44,851 nucleotides of DNA from Verrucomicrobiia bacterium (GTDB lineage: Bacteria; Verrucomicrobiota; Verrucomicrobiia; Limisphaerales; JADLHS01): positions 1 through 44,851 of the forward strand of contig WYBW01000069.1 in NCBI GenBank assembly GCA_011525685.1. The letters are read 5' to 3'. The notes under the pieces were generated by a model. It was given only the letters and a program-made list of their open reading frames with translations. It searched no databases and was not told where the DNA came from. The position numbers were made by a program, and so were the translations under genes. This document shows, piece after piece, positions 7,881-16,363 of the stretch (within the stretch, counting starts at the first letter, position 1; each line of letters starts with the position of its first letter).

Positions 7881-8093
7881 GGGCGCATCTCATTTTCTTG
7901 CAGGGGGCGCCGAGGCGATGCCGTAGCGCAGACTTCCAGTCTGCCGGGTCGCGGATTTCCAATCCGCAACCGCGGCGAATTCCTGGCCTGCCACGCCGTG
8001 GCTGGGCCAGCCGACTGGAAGTCGGCGATACCGCAGGTGGGGAAACCTGCGCTCCGCCAGGAATGCCTGCCTGCAATGAACTGAGATTCGCCC
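7881..8093. repeat. REP/BIME-like element with 24-bp inverted ends (copy A)
   Basis: The ends 7881-7904 and 8070-8093 are inverted repeats of about 24 bp with a few mismatches (GGGCG-ATCTCA-TTGCAGG). Inside are GTAG (7923-7926) followed by hairpins GCAGACT-TCC-AGTCTGC (7928-7944) and GCGGATT-TCC-AATCCGC (7951-7967), then GCCGACT-GGA-AGTCGGC (8010-8026) and GCAGGT(GGGGAA)ACCTGC (8033-8050). It sits between the proS stop and the plsY start. The rest of the 7686-8179 gap shows no gene. The architecture, with GTAG preceding palindromes arranged in inverted pairs, resembles REP/BIME sequences of other bacteria. Confidence 0.8.
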
Positions 8094-8179
8094 ATCCGCT
8101 ACTTCGAACCCAGCCAGCCCCGCAGGCAATCGGACTCGCAAAGGCCGCCCCGTGCCTGTGCCTCCCGGTTTGCTGCGGT

Positions 8180-9916
8180 TCACCGAGCCTCAGATTCCTG
8201 GACCAAGCCAAGCACTCGCGGAAGAGCATCCTCGATTTTCACGGGGGTCACACCGCCGCCGCGCGGTTTGATTTCGACCTCGCCCTTCGCCAGCGATTTT
8301 TCTCCGATGCTCACGCGAAGGGGAAAGCCGACCAGGTCGGCGTCCTTGAATTTCACGCCCGGACGCTCGTCGCGGTCGTCCAGGATGACTTCCACCCCGC
8401 GCGCAGTCAGTTCGGCGTAGAGGGTCTCGGCCAGCTTCATGCCGGGGTTGTCCGCCGCCACATTGAGGGGTGTGATGCAAACCTGATAGGGCGCGACGCT
8501 CATGGGCCAGAGGATGCCATCCTTGTCATTGCACTGCTCGATGACCGCCTGCAAGGTGCGCGTGACGCCGATGCCGTAGCAGCCCATGACGGCGGGCTTG
8601 CGCGCGCCGGCCTCGTCGAGAAACAGCGCTCCCAACTTCTCGCTGTACTTGGTGCCGAGTTTGAAAACGTGACCGACCTCGATGGCCCGGCGGATTTTGA
8701 GTGGCTGCCCGGTCGAAACGCACAACTCCCCTGCCCTCACGGTCCGCAAATCCGCCCATTCATCCACGCGGATGTCCCGCTCCATATCCACATGTCGGAG
8801 GTGAAATCCGTCCTCGTTCGCGCCGGTGGTCATGCCCCGCGCCCCGCGCAAAACTTCATCGGCGAAAACCTTGATCTCGGGTTTCGTGCGAGTGCTGGTC
8901 ACGGCGCCCAGACTGCCGGGATGCGCGCCCGTCGCCTCGAGGATTTCCTCCGCTGTCGCCGCCCGGAATGTCGCGGTGCCAAGCCGTCCGGCAAACTTGG
9001 CTTCGTTGAGCTGGTCGTCGCCGCGCAGCAGGGCAATCACCAGTTTCCCTTCGACCACGTGAATCAGAGTTTTGATTTGTTGATGGGCCGCAACGTTGTA
9101 CGGCGCGGATGCCAGCGCTTCGATGGTCACCACGCCGGGGGTGGGAAAACGCTCGGGCGCCGCGCCCGCGCTGACGGCCGGCGTCGGCGTAATCGGTCCC
9201 TGGCTGGTCGCCTTCTCGAGGTTGGCGGCATAGTTGCCGGTGTCGCAATAGACGACTTCGTTTTCTCCCGTCTCGGCGGGCACCATGAATTCGTGGGAGA
9301 ACTTTCCGCCGATGACACCAGTATCGGCCTCGACGGGCAGCGTCTTCAAGCCGCAACGCGCGAAGATGCGCGTGTAGGCATCATACATTTTCTGGTAACT
9401 TACCTGGGCGGCCTCGTCGCTCACGTCAAAGCTGTAGGCATCCTTCATGATGAACTCGCGCGCGCGCATCAGGCCGAAGCGCGGGCGGATCTCATCGCGA
9501 AACTTGACCTGAATCTGGTAGAAGTTCTTGGGCAGTTGGCGGTAGGAGTTGATCTCGGCCGCCGCCAGCAGCGTGATGACTTCCTCATGGGTGGGGCCAA
9601 GCAACCACTCGCGATTAGCGCTGTCGCGCACCTTGAAGAGCACGTCGCGCGCGGATTCGTAGCGGCCGCTCTGCTGCCAGATGTCCGGCGGCTGGAGCGC
9701 AGGCATGAGGACTTCGACGGCTCCGGCGCGGTCCATCTCTTCCCGGACAATCTGTTCCACTTTCCGCAGTGAGCGCAGACCCAGGGGAAGAAAAGTGTAA
9801 ACGCCGCCGGCCAGTTTGCGCAGCAATCCGGCCCGGAGCAGAAGTTTGTGCGATAGAATCTCCGCGTCGGCCGGGGCTTCGCGGAGGGTGGGAATGAGGG
9901 TTTGGGTCCAGCGCAT
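8180..9916 (-). CDS. proS: Prolyl-tRNA synthetase
   Basis: A 578-residue class II aminoacyl-tRNA synthetase of the bacterial type. The class II core is seen in FLPLGLRSL and MDRAGAVEVLMPALQPP (motif 1 area), LLGPTHEEVITLL, and KFRDEIRPRFGLMRAREFIM with the motif 2 arginines, followed by KDAYSFD. The editing insertion domain lies at about 225-400 and includes VVEGKLVIALLRGDDQLNEA and GAHPGSLGAV. Motif 3 lies in MGCYGIGVTRTLQAVIEQ. The C-terminal anticodon-binding domain ends with LDDRDERPGVKFKDADLVG. Length is normal for this type. It acts in the cytoplasm, attaching proline to tRNA-Pro. It is preceded by the FAH-family gene and followed by the repeat at 7881-8093. Confidence 0.96.
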   Translation of the reverse strand: MRWTQTLIPTLREAPADAEILSHKLLLRAGLLRKLAGGVYTFLPLGLRSLRKVEQIVREEMDRAGAVEVLMPALQPPDIWQQSGRYESARDVLFKVRDSANREWLLGPTHEEVITLLAAAEINSYRQLPKNFYQIQVKFRDEIRPRFGLMRAREFIMKDAYSFDVSDEAAQVSYQKMYDAYTRIFARCGLKTLPVEADTGVIGGKFSHEFMVPAETGENEVVYCDTGNYAANLEKATSQGPITPTPAVSAGAAPERFPTPGVVTIEALASAPYNVAAHQQIKTLIHVVEGKLVIALLRGDDQLNEAKFAGRLGTATFRAATAEEILEATGAHPGSLGAVTSTRTKPEIKVFADEVLRGARGMTTGANEDGFHLRHVDMERDIRVDEWADLRTVRAGELCVSTGQPLKIRRAIEVGHVFKLGTKYSEKLGALFLDEAGARKPAVMGCYGIGVTRTLQAVIEQCNDKDGILWPMSVAPYQVCITPLNVAADNPGMKLAETLYAELTARGVEVILDDRDERPGVKFKDADLVGFPLRVSIGEKSLAKGEVEIKPRGGGVTPVKIEDALPRVLGLVQESEAR

Positions 9917-9984
9917 GAATTCAGGGGTCGGATTTTCTCAGCCATCACAGCCAGGGCTCGGCGACGCGGGTTCGGGTCTGCCAC

Positions 9985-10740
9985 TCATTTCACCGAATTG
10001 ATCAATGGCGACAACCCTTGAATCCGCACCTCCAGCCGGTCACCCGACTGAATCGGGCCGCCGCCGCCAGGAGTGCCGGTCAGGATCACGTCGCCGGGCA
10101 AAAGCGTCATGCTGGTCGAGATGAAGCTGACGAGTTGGTAGCAATTGAACAACAGTTGGCGCGTGTTCGAGTTCTGCCGAAGCTGGCCGTTTTGGAAAAG
10201 CTGGAGCGTCAGGTCATGTGGTTCAATCTTGGTTTCGACGTGCGGCCCCAGCGGCAGAAAGGTGTCGAAAGACCGGGCGCGGCACCACTGGCTTTCAGCG
10301 TTCTGGATCGTGCGGTCACCGATGTCCTGCGCGGCGGTGTAGCCGAGGATGTAGCGCGGCGCCGCCGCCGGCGTGACGTTGCGGATACGACGTCCGATGA
10401 TGATTGCCAGTTCGGCCGCATACTCCACGCGGTGATGGGCGTGGGGCAGTTCGATCTTGCCGCCGTCGGGCAGGAGCGCGGTGGGCGCTTTGAACCAGAT
10501 CAGCGGTTCTTTCGGCGTCGGCTGACCGACCTCCCGCGCCTGGTCCGCGTAATTCAATCCCACCGAAATCACCTTCGAGGGCAGTACCGGCGAGAGGGTC
10601 CGAACGCCCCTAGCTGGAGTGGCTTTCCGGTCGAAGGAAGGCGAGCCGAAGACATCGCCCCGCAAACGGAACAACTCGCCGTCCACGACTTTCGCGTAGA
10701 AGACGTCATCACCTTTTTGAAACCGGCCGATGGCTGCCAT
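9985..10740 (-). CDS. Fumarylacetoacetate hydrolase (FAH) family protein
   Basis: A 251-residue FAH-superfamily protein. The N-terminal part (about 1-65) is the variable region. The catalytic domain starts KVISVGLNYADQAREVG and contains the metal-binding glutamates in HHRVEYAAELAIIIGR, the loop ILGYTAAQDIGDR, and the C-terminal LLPGDVILTGTPGGGG. Members cleave or decarboxylate C-C bonds in 1,3-dicarbonyl compounds from aromatic or sugar-acid catabolism, for example hydroxy-pyruvate aldol products. The exact substrate cannot be told. The ATG at 10740 is the first start in frame and gives a typical N-terminus. It reads divergently from the small membrane-peptide gene and is 68 bp upstream of proS. 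Confidence 0.88.
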   Translation of the reverse strand: MAAIGRFQKGDDVFYAKVVDGELFRLRGDVFGSPSFDRKATPARGVRTLSPVLPSKVISVGLNYADQAREVGQPTPKEPLIWFKAPTALLPDGGKIELPHAHHRVEYAAELAIIIGRRIRNVTPAAAPRYILGYTAAQDIGDRTIQNAESQWCRARSFDTFLPLGPHVETKIEPHDLTLQLFQNGQLRQNSNTRQLLFNCYQLVSFISTSMTLLPGDVILTGTPGGGGPIQSGDRLEVRIQGLSPLINSVK

Positions 10741-10845
10741 AATTGCGGGGACAGACTAACAAGCGACCGCGCGGCATCCAAGATTAAATGCCCGGCGGTT
10801 CAACGGAAGGTTGCGATGGCCGGGGAATCCCGCTAAGATGCCGCC

Positions 10846-10977
10846 ATGGACCGTTTGACAAAGCAGGAACAGTTGGTTCTGTGTCTGGTCCTCGGACTAC
10901 TGCTCACCGGGTGGGCGGTCAAAACTTATCGCGCCGCGCAGGCCTCCACGCAGGTCGCCGCGCCGGCGCAGCCGTAA
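10846..10977 (+). CDS. 43-residue single-pass membrane peptide
   Basis: The frame starts ATG at 10846 and stops at 10977. MDRLTKQEQLV is followed by a hydrophobic stretch (VLCLVLGLLLTGWAV), basic KTYR, and an Ala/Pro-rich tail. That is a classic membrane-anchored small protein. The stop is separated by one nucleotide from the Minf_1886-family start at 10979, so the two are probably translated together. Codon use fits neighbours. I do not know a function; the N-terminal LTKQEQLVL resembles the start of some ComEA-like or scaffold proteins, but no further domain is present. Confidence 0.65.
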   Translation: MDRLTKQEQLVLCLVLGLLLTGWAVKTYRAAQASTQVAAPAQP

Positions 10978-10978
10978 T

Positions 10979-11407
10979 ATGCAGGAAGTCAATTTCGACG
11001 AGGCATTGGAACAGATTCTGGCCAAGGACCCGCGCTATCATCGGGAGGCGTATTCGTTCGTCCGCGAAGCGCTGGATTTCACTCAGAATTTGATCCGCAA
11101 ACAGCAAACCGGACAAATCCGGCACGTCACCGGCCAGGAGTTGCTGGACGGCATCCGCCAGTTTGCCTTGACGCAGTTCGGGCCCATGACGACGACGGTG
11201 CTCGAGGAATGGGGGGTGCGCTGCTGCCGTGATTTTGGCGAAATTGTTTTCAACATGGTCGAAATCGGTTTGCTGGCCAAAACGGAGAAGGACAGCCGGG
11301 AGGATTTCGAGGGCGGATACGAATTTGAAGAGGCGTTCCGCAAGCCGTTTCTCCCATCAGCCAAGCTCACCCCTGCGGCGGTTGAAACCAAATCCAACGT
11401 CGCCTGA
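10979..11407 (+). CDS. Minf_1886 family protein
   Basis: A 142-residue protein of the family named after Methylacidiphilum Minf_1886, restricted mainly to Verrucomicrobiota and Planctomycetota. Visible signatures are the N-terminal FDEALEQILAKDPRY, AYSFVREALDFTQ, HVTGQELLDGIRQFALTQFG and VLEEWGVRCCRDFGEIVFNM. No catalytic motif or signal peptide is seen, so a cytoplasmic protein of unknown role is the best description. It follows the 43-residue membrane peptide by one nucleotide and precedes the M16 peptidase by 18 nt; the three are likely one transcript. It is a useful lineage marker for the window. Confidence 0.88.
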   Translation: MQEVNFDEALEQILAKDPRYHREAYSFVREALDFTQNLIRKQQTGQIRHVTGQELLDGIRQFALTQFGPMTTTVLEEWGVRCCRDFGEIVFNMVEIGLLAKTEKDSREDFEGGYEFEEAFRKPFLPSAKLTPAAVETKSNVA

Positions 11408-11425
11408 CGGCACGTTCGACGTGTC

Positions 11426-14047
11426 ATGAGCCTTGTCCGATCAGTGTTGGGATTCTTTGTACTTATGAGCGCCACTTTTGTCCCGCCCGCCGGGATTGCC
11501 AGAAACCAGGCGGAGATTCCGCCGTTGCCCAGCGGCGTGAGGGTTTCGACCCTGGACAACGGCCTGACCATCATCGTGCGGGAGGATCACAGCGCGCCGG
11601 TGGTTTCGGCGCAAGCCTGGTGCATGGCCGGCAGCATTCACGAGGGTCGCTGGCTGGGCGCGGGACTGTCGCACGTGTTGGAGCACATGCTGTTCAAGGG
11701 CACCACCAACCGGCCCGGCAGCCGCATTGACCAGGAAGTGCAGGAGGCCGGCGGCTACATGAACGCCTACACCTCCTTTGACCGCACCGTGTACCACATT
11801 GATGTGCCGAACACCGGCGCACGCACCGCGATAGACATCCTCTGCGACATCATGCAGAACGCCACGCTGCCCGCCGAGGAAATGGAGAAGGAAAAGCAGG
11901 TCATCGTCCGGGAGATGGACATGAATCAGGACGACCCCGGCCGCCGTGCCAGCCGGCGCTTGTTCGAAGTGGCCTACACCCGCAGCCCCTACCGCTTCAC
12001 GGTCATCGGCTACCCCGACATTTTCCACGAGGTCAAAACCGAGGACATCGTGGCTTATTACCGGGAAAAGTACGCGCCCAACAACGTGTTCTTCGTGGTC
12101 ACCGGCGACATCCAACACGACGAAGTTGTCGCGCAGATTCGCGAAGCTTACGCACGGGCCAAAGCCCGGCCCTTGCCGCCGGTGGTGCTGCCCGAGGAAC
12201 CCAAGCAGGCCGCCCCGCGAGAAGTGATCGAGGAAGCGCCCGTTGAGCTCGGCCATTTCCATTTCGCGTGGCACATTCCCGACGTGCGCCATCCCGATGT
12301 GCCGGCGCTTGACGTGCTGGCGGTGGTCCTCGGCAGCGGCCGCAGTTCGCGGCTTTACCAGCAGGTCCGCGAAAAGCAGGGGCTGGTCAATTACGTGGAT
12401 GCCTGGACCTACAATCCCGGCAACCCCGGCCTGTTCGGCATGAGCGCCGTCGTTGACCCGGACAAATTCGAGCCAGCCCGGGCCGCGATGCTGGCGCAGG
12501 TGGCGAAGGCCCAGCAAAAGCTTATCCCTCGGTCCGAACTGGAGAAAGCCGTCAAACAGTATGTGGCGGCGACGCTTTCGACCCGCAAGACCATGCAAGG
12601 CCAGGCGCAGGACCTCGGCGCCAACTGGCTCGCCGCCAGCGATCTCAATTTCTCCGAGCGTTATCTGGCCGCTGTGAAACGGGTCAAACCCGCCGATCTG
12701 CAGCGGGTCGCCCGCCACTACCTGACGCCCGAGAACCGCACGCTCTACGCCCTGCTGCCCAACGGCAACGCGCCCAAACCGGCCATCCAAACGCAGCAAA
12801 TCCGTGAAGGGGGCATTCAACAATTCGTCCTCCCGAACGGCCTGCGCCTCCTCGTCAAGGAAGACCATCGCCTGCCCTTCGTCGAGTTTCGCACCGCGTT
12901 TCGGGGCGGAGTGCTGGCCGAGAGCGCGGCGGATAACGGCATCACCCAGTTGCTCGCGAAGATGCTGCTCAAGGGCACCAAGCGTCGCAGCGCCGAAGCC
13001 ATCGCCACGGAAATCGAATCCGTGGGCGGCAGCATTGACAGCTACGGCGGCAACAACAGCTTTGGTGTGAACCTTGAGGTGCTCAGTTCGGATTTCACCA
13101 CCGGCCTGGACCTGCTGGCGGATGTGCTGCTCCATCCGACTTTCCCCGCGGCGGCCCTGGAGCGGGAGCGTGAAGTCCAGATCGCCACCATCCGCTCTCA
13201 AAAGGATGAGCTGCTCAAGAGCGCCAGCAAGGCGATGCGGCGCACCTTGTTCGGGGACGCCGGCTATGGTCTGGATCCGCTGGGTTCGGAAGAAAGCGTG
13301 CAGACGATCCAACTTCGCGACATCCGTGCGTTCCATCAGAAACTGACCACGCCCACCAATTGCGTCCTCGCCATCTACGGCGATATTCAGGCGACCCAAG
13401 TGAAGGCCGCCGTCGAGAAAACCTTCGCGCGGTGGAAAGGAGGTGCGGCGAAGGCCGCCTCTGTCAACACTGAATCCACACCGCTCGACTCCGCAAAGCG
13501 CGTCACCGAAACCCGCGACAAGAAGCAGGCCGTGCTTTTCATTGGGTTCCCAGGAGCACAGATATTCGACGAAGACCGCCACGCCCTGGACCTGCTGCAA
13601 GAGGCGTGCAGCGACCTGGGTTCAAGGTTGTTTCTGCGCATCCGCGAGAAGCTGGGTCTGGCTTATTATGTCGGCGCTCAAAACTTCGTGGGCCTCGCGC
13701 CGGGTTACTTCGGTTTCTACGCCGGTACCGAGCCCGAGAAAGCCGCGCTGGTCGAACAGGAAATTCTCAAGGAAGCCGAATTGCTGCGCAACGAAGGTTT
13801 GACTCCCGAGGAACTCAAGCGCGCCAAGGCCAAGGTCATTGGCCAGAAGAAAATCGCCCGCCAGGACCTCGGCGGTTTCGCCATGTCCACCGCGCTCGAC
13901 GAACTCTACGGCCTGGGCCACGGGTATTGGGAACAGGAAGACGCCAGGTTCGAGGCGGTTACGCTTGAACAAGTGCAACAGGCAGCCAGAAAATACTTGC
14001 GGCCAGACCGGGTCGTGGTTGCGCTGGTCAAACCGGAGCAGCCATAA
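11426..14047 (+). CDS. Tandem M16 family zinc peptidase, secreted
   Basis: An 873-residue protein with an N-terminal signal segment (VLGFFVLMSATFVPPAG) and two M16 halves. The first half has the active zinc motif HVLEH (83-87) followed by MLFKGT, and the third ligand lies in the EKEKQVIVREMDM region. The second half (from about 465) keeps the fold, including LPNGLRLLVKEDH and FLRIREKLGLAYYVGAQ, but has QLLAK where HxxEH should be, so it is not catalytic. An active half plus a degenerate half is known for processing-peptidase-like and insulinase-like clamshell enzymes. It likely degrades peptides in the periplasm. It follows the Minf_1886 gene by 18 nt and is convergent with the oxidoreductase at 14075. 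Confidence 0.9.
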   Translation: MSLVRSVLGFFVLMSATFVPPAGIARNQAEIPPLPSGVRVSTLDNGLTIIVREDHSAPVVSAQAWCMAGSIHEGRWLGAGLSHVLEHMLFKGTTNRPGSRIDQEVQEAGGYMNAYTSFDRTVYHIDVPNTGARTAIDILCDIMQNATLPAEEMEKEKQVIVREMDMNQDDPGRRASRRLFEVAYTRSPYRFTVIGYPDIFHEVKTEDIVAYYREKYAPNNVFFVVTGDIQHDEVVAQIREAYARAKARPLPPVVLPEEPKQAAPREVIEEAPVELGHFHFAWHIPDVRHPDVPALDVLAVVLGSGRSSRLYQQVREKQGLVNYVDAWTYNPGNPGLFGMSAVVDPDKFEPARAAMLAQVAKAQQKLIPRSELEKAVKQYVAATLSTRKTMQGQAQDLGANWLAASDLNFSERYLAAVKRVKPADLQRVARHYLTPENRTLYALLPNGNAPKPAIQTQQIREGGIQQFVLPNGLRLLVKEDHRLPFVEFRTAFRGGVLAESAADNGITQLLAKMLLKGTKRRSAEAIATEIESVGGSIDSYGGNNSFGVNLEVLSSDFTTGLDLLADVLLHPTFPAAALEREREVQIATIRSQKDELLKSASKAMRRTLFGDAGYGLDPLGSEESVQTIQLRDIRAFHQKLTTPTNCVLAIYGDIQATQVKAAVEKTFARWKGGAAKAASVNTESTPLDSAKRVTETRDKKQAVLFIGFPGAQIFDEDRHALDLLQEACSDLGSRLFLRIREKLGLAYYVGAQNFVGLAPGYFGFYAGTEPEKAALVEQEILKEAELLRNEGLTPEELKRAKAKVIGQKKIARQDLGGFAMSTALDELYGLGHGYWEQEDARFEAVTLEQVQQAARKYLRPDRVVVALVKPEQP

Positions 14048-14074
14048 TCGGCCTCGCTGTATTACCGTCCCGCG

Positions 14075-15547
14075 CTACAGCGACCAACCTTGCCGATACT
14101 CGGTCCGCAAGAACTCGTTGGCTTCGTCGCAATTGGTGAAGCGTAGATTCGGCGCGTCCCACAGGAGCTTGAAGCGCGTGAGGTCTTCGCGAAGCTGGAC
14201 GCGGAGGGTTACATTGCCCAACAAGACGGCCTCGGCCAACGGCCCGGCATAGTCGAAGTTTGACCCCGCCGCCGTGCCGCCTTTGCACGCCGCGATCCAT
14301 TCCTGGTAGTGGCTCGCGGAGCGCGGGATGAACGGCTTTATTTTCCCCACTTCACGGGCGCGGGCTTCGGGATAGACGGCATTGCCGAGGATGAAACCCT
14401 TGTCGCCAATGAGCAGCCGGCCGTTGTCGCCGAGCAACCGCCCATCCGGGAGTCCGTCAGGCCGCGGCGGACGGAGACCGCCGTCATACCAAACCAGTTT
14501 GCAGGGCGGCATCGCGACGGCGCCCGCTTCCGCGCCGCTCAGGCCTTTGATGTGGGCGTTGTTGGCCTGCGGGGAGGCATCGCGCGCCGGGAACTGATAG
14601 GTGACCATCGAGCCCAAAGGGAAAGTCTCGGTGTTGACACGCGTCGAAGCGCCCTGGACAGAGAGGGGCGCGCCGAGTTTGAGGGCACGGAACACGGGAT
14701 CGAAGGAGTGGCAGCCGATGTCCCCGAGCGCGCCAGTGCCGAAGTCCCACCAACCGCGCCAGCGGAACGGCACATAAGCCGGATGATACGGTCGCATCGG
14801 CGCCGGGCCGATCCACAAGTCCCACGCCAGCGTGTCCGGCACAGGCGGCGTATCCGTGGGACGCCCAACGCCTTGGGGCCAGTATTCGTCGAATAATCCC
14901 CGCGAGGGACGGTCGGTCCAGATGTGCGCTTCCTGGACGTTTCCAATGGCTCCGGACCAGACCAGTTCGCAGAGATGGCGGGTTTCTTCCGAGGCCTGGC
15001 CTTGATTGCCCATTTGCGTGGCGACCTTGGCTTCGCGCGCGGCGGTGGCGACCTGGCGGGCCTCCCAAACCGAGTGGGTCAGGGGTTTCTCGCAATAGAC
15101 ATGCTTGCCGCGTTTGATCGCCTCCATGGACGCAACCGCGTGGTGATGGTCCGGCGTGGCGACGACCACCGCGTCAATGTCTTTCACCTCGTCGAGCATC
15201 TGGCGATAGTCCTTGAACTTCCTGGCCTGAGGATGCCGCTTGAACGTGCCCGCGCCGTGCCGCCAATCCACGTCGCACAAGGCCACGAGGTTCTCGCTTT
15301 CCATGTTCCGCAAATCGCCGGCGCCCTGGCCGCCAACGCCGATTCCGGCAATGTTCAGCTTTTCATTCGGCGACTTCGCCCCGCCGCGCCCGAGGACGTG
15401 GCTGGGCAGGAACATGAACACCGAGGAAGCCGCCGTGGCAGCGATGAATTTTCGGCGTGAAAGGCGTGAAGATCTGCCCTCCACCGCTGCGGCCGGGTCT
15501 CCTAGCCCAGCCGCGCTCCGACTCTTAAGTTGACTCTTCGATTTCAT
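14075..15547 (-). CDS. Tat-exported Gfo/Idh/MocA-family oxidoreductase
   Basis: A 490-residue protein with a twin-arginine signal SRRKFIAATAASSVFMF (residues 30-46) ahead of SHVLG. The Rossmann domain follows: IAGIGVGGQGAGDL, ALCDVDW, VVATPDHHHAVASMEA, and the diagnostic YCEKPLTHS. The C-terminal part (DFGTGALGDIGCHSFDPVF) is the substrate domain of the family. Such exported, NAD(P)-dependent sugar oxidoreductases are abundant in Verrucomicrobiota and often oxidise glycosides to 3-keto forms. The neighbour 28 bp upstream is a DUF1080 protein, a domain now linked to 3-keto-glycoside hydrolysis, so the pair may act together on glycosides outside the cytoplasm. That link is inference. Confidence 0.88.
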   Translation of the reverse strand: MKSKSQLKSRSAAGLGDPAAAVEGRSSRLSRRKFIAATAASSVFMFLPSHVLGRGGAKSPNEKLNIAGIGVGGQGAGDLRNMESENLVALCDVDWRHGAGTFKRHPQARKFKDYRQMLDEVKDIDAVVVATPDHHHAVASMEAIKRGKHVYCEKPLTHSVWEARQVATAAREAKVATQMGNQGQASEETRHLCELVWSGAIGNVQEAHIWTDRPSRGLFDEYWPQGVGRPTDTPPVPDTLAWDLWIGPAPMRPYHPAYVPFRWRGWWDFGTGALGDIGCHSFDPVFRALKLGAPLSVQGASTRVNTETFPLGSMVTYQFPARDASPQANNAHIKGLSGAEAGAVAMPPCKLVWYDGGLRPPRPDGLPDGRLLGDNGRLLIGDKGFILGNAVYPEARAREVGKIKPFIPRSASHYQEWIAACKGGTAAGSNFDYAGPLAEAVLLGNVTLRVQLREDLTRFKLLWDAPNLRFTNCDEANEFLRTEYRQGWSL

Positions 15548-15575
15548 TTCCCCGTCTCCCGGTTTGTGGTTTCAA

Positions 15576-16187
15576 CTACTTCAATTCCTTGATGCGCATG
15601 TTGCGGAACCAGACCGTACCGTGATCGCCCTGAAGGAAGATCGGGCCGGGTTGGTCATACTTGTTGTCCAACTCACCGCCAGTGCCCCTTGTGACCTCAA
15701 CATTATCGTGAATCTTCACACCGTTCTGGATCACCGTGATCTTGTTACCGATGATCGTGGCCTCGACCGACTGCCACTCGCCGCCGGGCTTGGAAACAAA
15801 TTTGTCCGGCGCCTTGAAGTTGTAGAGCGAGGCGTTGCCGGTTTTGCTCACCTTGCCACTGGCATGGTCGCCGAGAATCTGGAGTTCATAACGGCCCCGC
15901 AAATAAAAGCCGCTGTTGGAATCGTTCGGTACCATGTATTCGTATTTCACCGTGAAGTCCCGGAACTTTTGATCCGTGACCAGGTCGGTGCCATGCTCGC
16001 CCTGGTTGACGATGTTCTTCAGGATTCCGTTCTCGACCTTCCAACTGTTGTGGCCGCCGGGGTTGCGCAGATGCCAGCCGCTGGTGTCCTTGCCATTGAA
16101 CAATGGCCGGAAGCCATCCTCGTCCGCGGCACATAGCGAGACCGTAAAGGGAGCGATCAACGCGAGAATCAGAAGGGTTCTTTTCAT
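15576..16187 (-). CDS. Secreted DUF1080 (3-keto-disaccharide hydrolase-like) protein
   Basis: A 203-residue protein with a clear signal peptide (MKRTLLILALIAPFTVSLCA, cut before DEDG). The mature protein is a single DUF1080 jelly-roll domain: FRPLFNGKDTSGWHLRN, WKVENGILKN, FRDFTVKYEYMVPNDSNSGF, YELQILGDH, and GPIFLQGDHGTVWFRNMRI. Members bind or hydrolyse glycosides, and several cleave 3-keto-glycosides. The upstream position to the Tat-exported oxidoreductase, with only 28 bp between, suggests cotranscription and a joint role in polysaccharide or glycoside use. The N-terminal start is supported by the good signal peptide. Confidence 0.9.
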   Translation of the reverse strand: MKRTLLILALIAPFTVSLCAADEDGFRPLFNGKDTSGWHLRNPGGHNSWKVENGILKNIVNQGEHGTDLVTDQKFRDFTVKYEYMVPNDSNSGFYLRGRYELQILGDHASGKVSKTGNASLYNFKAPDKFVSKPGGEWQSVEATIIGNKITVIQNGVKIHDNVEVTRGTGGELDNKYDQPGPIFLQGDHGTVWFRNMRIKELK

Positions 16188-16363
16188 GGTGTGAGATGAG
16201 TCATTGGTTGTTTGAAAAACATCCGTTTGCCCGGCAAACGTGCCCGACGAGTCTGGTTTAACGATTTAACTTGTCCCGTCAAGGTTGATAACGACGCAGC
16301 GCGACTGCCGATTATTCAGCTTGCCACCAGCCACCAGCCTGCGCGCCGAAGCTCGCGAACCAG

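Noticed and set aside
7757..9772. Long plus-strand frame across proS
   Set aside because: It runs through the palindromic repeat and antisense to a clear prolyl-tRNA synthetase, so it is a shadow.
11441..13600. Very long antisense frame across the M16 peptidase gene
   Set aside because: Its product has no domain pattern, and the plus frame is an unmistakable two-domain peptidase with HVLEH; such long antisense frames are common in high-GC DNA.
14055..14082. Inverted repeat CGCTGTA/TACAGCG between convergent genes, as a terminator
   Set aside because: The stem is short, the loop is 14 nt, it overlaps the oxidoreductase stop and no T-run follows.
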